Assembly: GCA_041666525.1 (NCBI GenBank)
Contig: JBAYGT010000004.1
Span: 1 to 64,000 of the forward strand
Origin: JBAXTZ01 sp041666525
GTDB lineage: Bacteria; Bacillota; Negativicutes; JBAXTZ01
Reading direction: 5' to 3'
DNA length: 64,000 nt
This document shows positions 58,812 through 64,000 of the stretch, piece after piece. The notes below the pieces were generated by a model that saw nothing but the letters and a program-made list of their open reading frames with translations, did not search any database and was not told where the DNA came from. Position 1 is the stretch's first letter. Each line of letters begins with the position of its first letter. The position numbers were made by a program, and so were the translations under genes.

Positions 58812-58936
58812 GAAGTGAAGAAGTAAAACATTATCATAAGCAAACAAAAATAATCAATAGCAAGAAGGAATTTTGAAAAACGCGTCGAATAACAGAAGGT
58901 AATCAATAAACTTTTTATCAGGAAGGAGGAAAATTT

Positions 58937-60955
58937 ATGAAGAAGACAAAAGAAAAAGGGCCGGTATCCCATGATGAACTCCAAGCTTTTCATCATGGTA
59001 CAAATTATCGGGCATATAATTTGTTTGGCGCGCATCTCAAGCGCGAAAAAGAAATTGATGGTGTACGGTTTACTGTCTGGGCGCCTAACGCCAGCAAGGT
59101 TTTCTTAATCGGGATGTGGAACCAGTGGTCAGGTACGCCGGATTGCGAAATGAAGCAATTAGGCCATACCGGGGTTTGGTCAATTTTTAAGCCGGAAATT
59201 GGCGTTGATGCTACTTACAAATATGAAATTCATTCCAAAACCGGAGCAGTGTTAAAAAAAGCTGATCCGTATGCTGTTTGTGCGGAATTACGCCCGGATA
59301 CGGCGTCAAAAATCGCTAAAATCGATGGTTATGAGTGGAACGACAAACAGTGGTATGAAGATCAAAAAGCGCTGCGCGGCAAATCACGGCCGATAAACAT
59401 TTATGAAGTGCATATGGGCTCCTGGAAACGGCATGACGATGGTTTGGGTAATATGATGACCTACCGTGAATTGGCTGATGATATGGTTCCATATGTTAAA
59501 AAAATGGGTTATACCCACATCGAAGTTATGCCGATTAACGAGCATCCGCTGGACGCGTCCTGGGGTTATCAGGCGACCGGATATTACGCGGCGTCGGCGC
59601 GGTTTGGGCATCCGAAGGATTTCATGTATTTTGTCGATCAGTGTCACAAAAATGATATCGGGGTGCTGATGGACTGGGTGCCGGGGCATTATTGCCGGGA
59701 TGCACATGGTTTGTATCATTTTGACGGTACACCAACTTATGAGTGGTCGGTGCCATGGCGCGCCGACAATCTTGAATGGGGAACCGCCAATTTTGATCAT
59801 GGCAAACCGGAAGTACAATCTTTCCTGATTTCCAACGCAATATTTTGGATGGAAATGTTCCATATCGATGGTTTGCGCGTTGATGCGGTTGCCAATATGC
59901 TTTATTTGAGCTTCAACAAAAAAGAAGGCGAATGGGAGCCGAATATATACGGCGGCAAGGAAAATCTGGAGTCAGTGGCGTTTTTGCGTAAACTAAACGA
60001 AGTGCTGCATAAGGAATTTCCTGACATTTTAACAATGGCCGAGGAATCAACCGAATGGCCGCAAGTCACCAGGCCGACTTATATCGGTGGTTTGGGTTTT
60101 GACTACAAGTGGAACATGGGTTGGATGAACGATACTTTGAAATACGTCAAGATGGATCCGATTTATCGCAGATGGCACCATAATCTGCTGACTTTTTGCA
60201 TGATGTATGCTTTTTCGGAAAATTTTGTGTTGCCGTTGTCGCACGATGAGGTGGTACACGGTAAGTATTCGCTGGTTGACAAACAGAATGGCGATTACTG
60301 GCGCAAGTTTGCCGGATTGCGGTCGATGTTTGGCTATATGATGACATTGCCGGGCAAGAAGTTACTGTTTATGGGCGGTGAATTCGGACAATTTGTCGAA
60401 TGGCGATTTGCTGAAGGTCTGGAATGGAAACTGTGTTTGTACGATAAACATCGTCAATTGCAAGATTATGTGCGTGAGCTCAATCACATTTACCGTGAAT
60501 ACAAATGTTTGTGGGAAGTTGAGCAGAGCTGGGACGGTTTCCAATGGATTGATGCAAACGATGCCGAAGGCAGTACACTAAGCTATCTGCGGTTAGGCAA
60601 AGACGATTCTGACTTTTTGGTTGTGATAACCAACTTCACACCGGTGGTGCGTGAAGGTTACAAACTGGAGGTTCCCGGACCGGGCGAATATGAAGAGTTA
60701 ATTAACTCGGATTGGGAAAAATTTGGCGGTTCGAATGTGGCGAATACCGGCAAAATTGAAACCGAGAAACACGATTTCAATGAAGGCGCATACCAGATTA
60801 AAATAACGGTTCCGCCGATGGCCACTGTAATTTTCAAACCCAAGAACATCAAGCGGGTCAAGCCGGAGAAACTGGTTGTGGAGAAACCGCAGGCAGTTGT
60901 GGTTGAAAAAGCTAAGAAATTGGTCGAAGACAAGCAAGTAATCGAGTTACCGTAA
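58937..60955 (+). CDS. glgB: 1,4-alpha-glucan branching enzyme
   Basis: A 672-residue GH13 enzyme that makes the alpha-1,6 branches of glycogen. An N-terminal CBM48 domain (about 30-120), the catalytic barrel with nucleophile Asp316 (GLRVDAVANM), acid/base Glu in MAEESTEWP (369-370), and LPLSHDEVVHG. The C-terminal 60 residues are Lys/Val-rich and extend beyond the usual end. AGGAAGGAGG precedes the ATG. First gene of glgB-glgC-glgD-glgA. Confidence 0.95.
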   Translation: MKKTKEKGPVSHDELQAFHHGTNYRAYNLFGAHLKREKEIDGVRFTVWAPNASKVFLIGMWNQWSGTPDCEMKQLGHTGVWSIFKPEIGVDATYKYEIHSKTGAVLKKADPYAVCAELRPDTASKIAKIDGYEWNDKQWYEDQKALRGKSRPINIYEVHMGSWKRHDDGLGNMMTYRELADDMVPYVKKMGYTHIEVMPINEHPLDASWGYQATGYYAASARFGHPKDFMYFVDQCHKNDIGVLMDWVPGHYCRDAHGLYHFDGTPTYEWSVPWRADNLEWGTANFDHGKPEVQSFLISNAIFWMEMFHIDGLRVDAVANMLYLSFNKKEGEWEPNIYGGKENLESVAFLRKLNEVLHKEFPDILTMAEESTEWPQVTRPTYIGGLGFDYKWNMGWMNDTLKYVKMDPIYRRWHHNLLTFCMMYAFSENFVLPLSHDEVVHGKYSLVDKQNGDYWRKFAGLRSMFGYMMTLPGKKLLFMGGEFGQFVEWRFAEGLEWKLCLYDKHRQLQDYVRELNHIYREYKCLWEVEQSWDGFQWIDANDAEGSTLSYLRLGKDDSDFLVVITNFTPVVREGYKLEVPGPGEYEELINSDWEKFGGSNVANTGKIETEKHDFNEGAYQIKITVPPMATVIFKPKNIKRVKPEKLVVEKPQAVVVEKAKKLVEDKQVIELP

Positions 60956-60989
60956 AGAATAATTATTTCCAAATATTCAGGAGGATTTT

Positions 60990-62186
60990 ATGCGTAAAGA
61001 ATGGTTAGGGATGATTCTAGCAGGTGGTCAAGGCGCACGATTAAAGCTGTTGACCAAGAAAATTGCCAAACCGGCAGTCGGTTTTGGCGGCCGGTATCGG
61101 ATTATCGATTTTCCGCTATCCAATTGCCAAAATTCCGGTCTTGACACAGTAGGTGTATTGACTCAGTACAAACCGTTTGCCCTTCATAGTTACATCGGTA
61201 CTGGTACGGCGTGGGACCTCGACCGTACTTATGGTGGTGTGTACACATTGCCGCCGTATGCTGACGAAAAAGGCGGAGAATGGTACAAGGGAACAGCCGA
61301 TGCAATCTATCAAAACATTGAGTTTCTTGACATTCAGGATCCGGAATATGTTTTGATATTGTCCGGTGACCATATTTATAAAATGGACTATAGCGAAATG
61401 CTGCAAGCTCACAAAAAAAATAATGCTGACTGCACAATCGCAGTTTTTGAAGTGCCATGGGCCGAAGCTTCACGGTTTGGAATTATGGCTACGGATGAGA
61501 CCGGCGCTATTGTTGAGTTTGCTGAAAAACCAAAAGAACCTAAGAGCAACTTGGCATCGATGGGTGTTTATATCTTCTCTTATGCAAAATTGCGTGAATA
61601 CTTAATAGCTGATGCTCCTTTGGATACTGAACATGATTTTGGTAAAAATATCCTGCCGAACATGCTCAATGATAACCAACGGATGTTTGCATTCCGGTTC
61701 CAGGGTTACTGGAAAGACGTTGGTACTGTAGACAGCCTGTGGGAAGCAAACATGGATTTGTTGGAAGACGTTCCGGCGTTCAATCTGTATGATCCTAGTT
61801 GGCGGATCTTTTCCGTATCGCCGGTGCGTCCGCCACATTATGTCGGATTGACTGGCGAAGCACATCGGTCGATGATTGGCGAAGGTTGCCGGATATACGG
61901 TAAAGTTGATCACTCGATATTGTTCAGTGACGTTGTAATCGAAGAAGGCGCAGTTGTAAAAGACTCCGTGCTGTTTCCAGGAACAATAGTCCGTAAAGGC
62001 GCTTATGTGGAAAAAGCAATTGTTGCTGAAAACTCTGAGTTAGGCGAATTTGCCATTGTTGGCCGCGACGCGGCTGAAGGACCGTTTGGCGATAATGGTG
62101 GCGTGGTACTGATCGGTGAAGCAACAAAAGTTCCGGCCGGCGCCAGAATTCGTAAAGATGCTACCGTTGGTAAGGATAATGTTTAG
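60990..62186 (+). CDS. glgC: Glucose-1-phosphate adenylyltransferase, catalytic subunit
   Basis: A 398-residue enzyme making ADP-glucose for glycogen. The nucleotide loop LAGGQGARLKLLTKKIAKPA is complete, as are GGRYRIIDFPLSNC and the GD in LSGDHIYKMDY; the C-terminus is a left-handed beta helix. GAGGATTTT ribosome site. It acts with GlgD as in other Firmicutes. Confidence 0.95.
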   Translation: MRKEWLGMILAGGQGARLKLLTKKIAKPAVGFGGRYRIIDFPLSNCQNSGLDTVGVLTQYKPFALHSYIGTGTAWDLDRTYGGVYTLPPYADEKGGEWYKGTADAIYQNIEFLDIQDPEYVLILSGDHIYKMDYSEMLQAHKKNNADCTIAVFEVPWAEASRFGIMATDETGAIVEFAEKPKEPKSNLASMGVYIFSYAKLREYLIADAPLDTEHDFGKNILPNMLNDNQRMFAFRFQGYWKDVGTVDSLWEANMDLLEDVPAFNLYDPSWRIFSVSPVRPPHYVGLTGEAHRSMIGEGCRIYGKVDHSILFSDVVIEEGAVVKDSVLFPGTIVRKGAYVEKAIVAENSELGEFAIVGRDAAEGPFGDNGGVVLIGEATKVPAGARIRKDATVGKDNV

Positions 62187-62229
62187 ATTAACTAATAGTA
62201 TTTAGCTAAGATAAGGAGTATATAAACAT

Positions 62230-63348
62230 ATGAAAAACGTAATGGCGATTCTCAACTTAAATGAGAACGAAGAGAATTTATACGAATTGACTAAACATCG
62301 TCCGGTTGCTGCAATTCCCTTTGGCGGACGCTATCGTTTGGTGGATTTCGCGTTATCTAATCTGGTAAATTCCGGAATAATTAACGTTGGAATTTTGATG
62401 CCGGAAAAATTCGGACCGCTTATCGATCACATTCGTTCAGGTAAAGAGTGGGACCTTGACCGGCAGCAAGACGGTTTATTCATTCTACCGGCGGCAGATG
62501 GCAACGCCAAGCGCCGCGGTCAGCTTTCCCGCGATTTGGAAAACTTCCATGCTAATATCAATTATTTGCGCAACTGTCGTCATGAATATGTGATAATCTC
62601 ACCGGCGGGCACGGTTTGCAACATCAATTACAAAAAAGCGTTCATGTTTCACTTGGAAAAAGATGCCGAAATTACCGTAATCTACAAAAATGTCGGCAGT
62701 GATTATCCGCTAGAGGGCGCGCTGACAATGGCGGTTGACGAGCGTGGCCGGGTAACCGATATGGCCTACAATGCCCGTGAAACGCACAACGATTGTCTGG
62801 CAATGGAAACGTATATTATGAAACGTACCGTGTTGATTGAGATAATCGACAATTGTATTGCCCGCGGCCAAAACAATTTGGCGATGGACGGAATTTTACG
62901 TAATCTTGACACCTACCGGGTGTATGGTTATGAGCATGAAGGTTATATCGGACGTGTTGATTCGGTATATAGTTATTACAAACACAACATGGATATCTTA
63001 AATCCTGAAGTTCGTAATGATTTATATTTTGCCAACGGTTTAATCTATACCAAAACCCGTTCAGAAGCGCCGGCAAAGTATTCATCCAGCGCCAAAGTTA
63101 TTAATTCGGTTATTGCCAATGGTTGCCTCATTGAAGGAACAGTGGAAAACAGCGTGTTGTTCCGTGGCGTTCACGTTGCCCGCGGTGCAGTAGTACGTAA
63201 CAGCATTTTGATGCAAAAAGCTCAGGTTGAAGAAAACGCATATGTTGACCGCGTTATTTTCGATAAAAATGTTCGAATTACTAGTGGCCGCAGCATGAAG
63301 GGCGAGACTACCATGCCGATTGTCATTGAGAAAAATTACATCATATAA
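62230..63348 (+). CDS. glgD: Glucose-1-phosphate adenylyltransferase, regulatory subunit GlgD
   Basis: A 372-residue relative of GlgC. The pyrophosphorylase loop is replaced by NLNENEENLYELTKHRPVAA, and the catalytic GD is lost (ISPAGTVCNINYKKA), the normal state of GlgD, which modulates GlgC in the heterotetramer. FGGRYRLVDFALSNLVNSG and the C-terminal beta helix are kept. AAGGAGTATA precedes the ATG. Confidence 0.93.
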   Translation: MKNVMAILNLNENEENLYELTKHRPVAAIPFGGRYRLVDFALSNLVNSGIINVGILMPEKFGPLIDHIRSGKEWDLDRQQDGLFILPAADGNAKRRGQLSRDLENFHANINYLRNCRHEYVIISPAGTVCNINYKKAFMFHLEKDAEITVIYKNVGSDYPLEGALTMAVDERGRVTDMAYNARETHNDCLAMETYIMKRTVLIEIIDNCIARGQNNLAMDGILRNLDTYRVYGYEHEGYIGRVDSVYSYYKHNMDILNPEVRNDLYFANGLIYTKTRSEAPAKYSSSAKVINSVIANGCLIEGTVENSVLFRGVHVARGAVVRNSILMQKAQVEENAYVDRVIFDKNVRITSGRSMKGETTMPIVIEKNYII

Positions 63349-63356
63349 TTGGTTAA

Positions 63357-63390
63357 AAGTTGGAGGTTAGAGGTTTCTAACTTCCAACTT
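63357..63390 (+). repeat. Intercistronic hairpin between glgD and glgA
   Basis: A 15-bp stem (AAGTTGGAGGTTAGA with its complement, one G-U) and a 4-base loop. No T-run follows, so it is more likely an mRNA-stability or processing structure than a terminator. Confidence 0.6.
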
Positions 63391-63410
63391 CTATATGAAA
63401 GGATAAATGA

Positions 63411-64000
63411 ATGAAAAAAGTACTATTAGCAGGAGCAGAATGTGTTCCATTTGTCAAAACCGGCGGCTTGGCAGACGTCATGGGCGCACTGCCCAAAGAA
63501 CTAAAAAAACAGGGCGTTGATGTTCGGGTAGTTATACCCAAATATACAAAAATTCCGGAAAAGTATCGTCATGCCATGGTCTGGAAGAAAAACATCGGTA
63601 TTCCGCTTGGCGCTGATGTCAAATTTTGCGGTATTGAAGAATATGAATATGAAGGCGTAACATTTTATTTTCTGGATAACATGGAATATTTTGATCGTCC
63701 GGATTTGTATGGATATGCGGATGATTATGAGCGCTTTGCGTTCTTTAGCCGCGCTGTTTTGGAATTTTTGCCGCATGTTGATTTCAAACCGGACCTGATT
63801 CATTGTAATGACTGGCAAACCGGAATGGTGCCGCCGTTATTGCACGCCCAGTATATCCGCAACCCGTTCTATGCAAATATCCGCACGCTGTACACTGTGC
63901 ATAACATGAAATATCAAGGGATTTGTGCGGCAAATGTTGCTACACATTTGCTGCATTTCGGGCGCGAGTGGCTGTCTTCAGACAAACTGGAATTCCACGG
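63411..64000 (+). CDS. glgA: Glycogen synthase (ADP-glucose), 5' part; 3' end outside the window
   Basis: The first 196 codons are open to the window edge. KTGGLADVMGALPKEL near residue 15 binds ADP-glucose and HCNDWQTG near 130 lies in the GT5 N-terminal domain. It extends alpha-1,4-glucan chains. The ATG follows AAAGGATAA. Fourth gene of the glycogen operon. Confidence 0.93.
   Translation, partial: MKKVLLAGAECVPFVKTGGLADVMGALPKELKKQGVDVRVVIPKYTKIPEKYRHAMVWKKNIGIPLGADVKFCGIEEYEYEGVTFYFLDNMEYFDRPDLYGYADDYERFAFFSRAVLEFLPHVDFKPDLIHCNDWQTGMVPPLLHAQYIRNPFYANIRTLYTVHNMKYQGICAANVATHLLHFGREWLSSDKLEFH

Noticed and set aside
1..64000. tRNA, rRNA, CRISPR array, transposase or integrase
   Set aside because: Looked for on both strands by eye; no cloverleaf, no regularly spaced repeats and no recombinase motifs seen. 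A covariance-model scan would be decisive.

Overview
The window looks like a chromosomal segment of a diderm (outer-membrane-bearing) Firmicute, most likely class Negativicutes. Envelope genes of a Gram-negative cell (porin C-terminus ending in Phe, TolC, TonB/ExbB/ExbD, a TonB-dependent receptor, an OmpH/Skp chaperone) sit among typical Firmicute genes (glgB-glgC-glgD-glgA, an HxlR regulator, DUF975 and DUF2292/YezD proteins, a BmrCD-like heterodimeric ABC exporter). Genus and species cannot be told from the sequence. I saw no tRNA, rRNA, CRISPR array or transposase.

Layout. 1-9 kb: porin tail, TPR/O-GlcNAc-transferase-like protein, iron-sulfur flavoprotein, an HxlR regulator divergent from a short-chain dehydrogenase with stacked palindromes between them, a transporter fused to a solute-binding domain, MetA (with the Glu111 of acetyl-CoA users), GNAT and DUF1904 proteins. 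9-15.5 kb: a MacA-MacB-TolC-type efflux operon divergent from a two-component system, with a likely response-regulator site between them. 15.4-19.2 kb: TonB-ExbD-ExbB-receptor operon behind a cobalamin riboswitch with a terminator, so very probably vitamin B12 uptake. 19.3-24 kb: cysK, a doubled DUF2292 protein, a URO-D/thioredoxin fusion, a DUF3795 protein and a ThrE-type exporter. 24-28 kb: a heterodimeric ABC exporter preceded by promoter, 26-codon leader peptide and terminator, arranged like a ribosome-mediated attenuator. 28-32 kb: a sugar ABC importer without its ATPase and an unknown secreted protein. 32-37.4 kb: a three-subunit NAD-linked formate dehydrogenase; a MobA-FdhD fusion for its cofactor lies at 45.4 kb. 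37-42 kb: OmpH, acetyltransferases, DUF190/CrcB fluoride exporter, ManA, and a 42-bp palindrome with a near-consensus parS site. 42-44 kb: the uncharacterised GGGtGRT protein with a NifU-like partner. 44-49.5 kb: class V aminotransferase, MobA-FdhD, SerA and DUF1015 (serine synthesis and molybdenum cofactor). 49.5-58.7 kb: mostly envelope and housekeeping genes, including a secreted amidase-like gene bracketed by a 95-bp direct repeat of its neighbour's 3' end. 58.9-64 kb: glycogen operon glgB-glgC-glgD-glgA, the last cut by the window edge.

Most promising leads: the leader-peptide attenuator of the ABC exporter, the parS-like palindrome, the B12 riboswitch leader with a repeated segment, the repeat-flanked amidase gene, and the GGGtGRT/NifU and SerA/DUF1015 pairs. 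All functional names are read from motifs and family memory; no database search was run.
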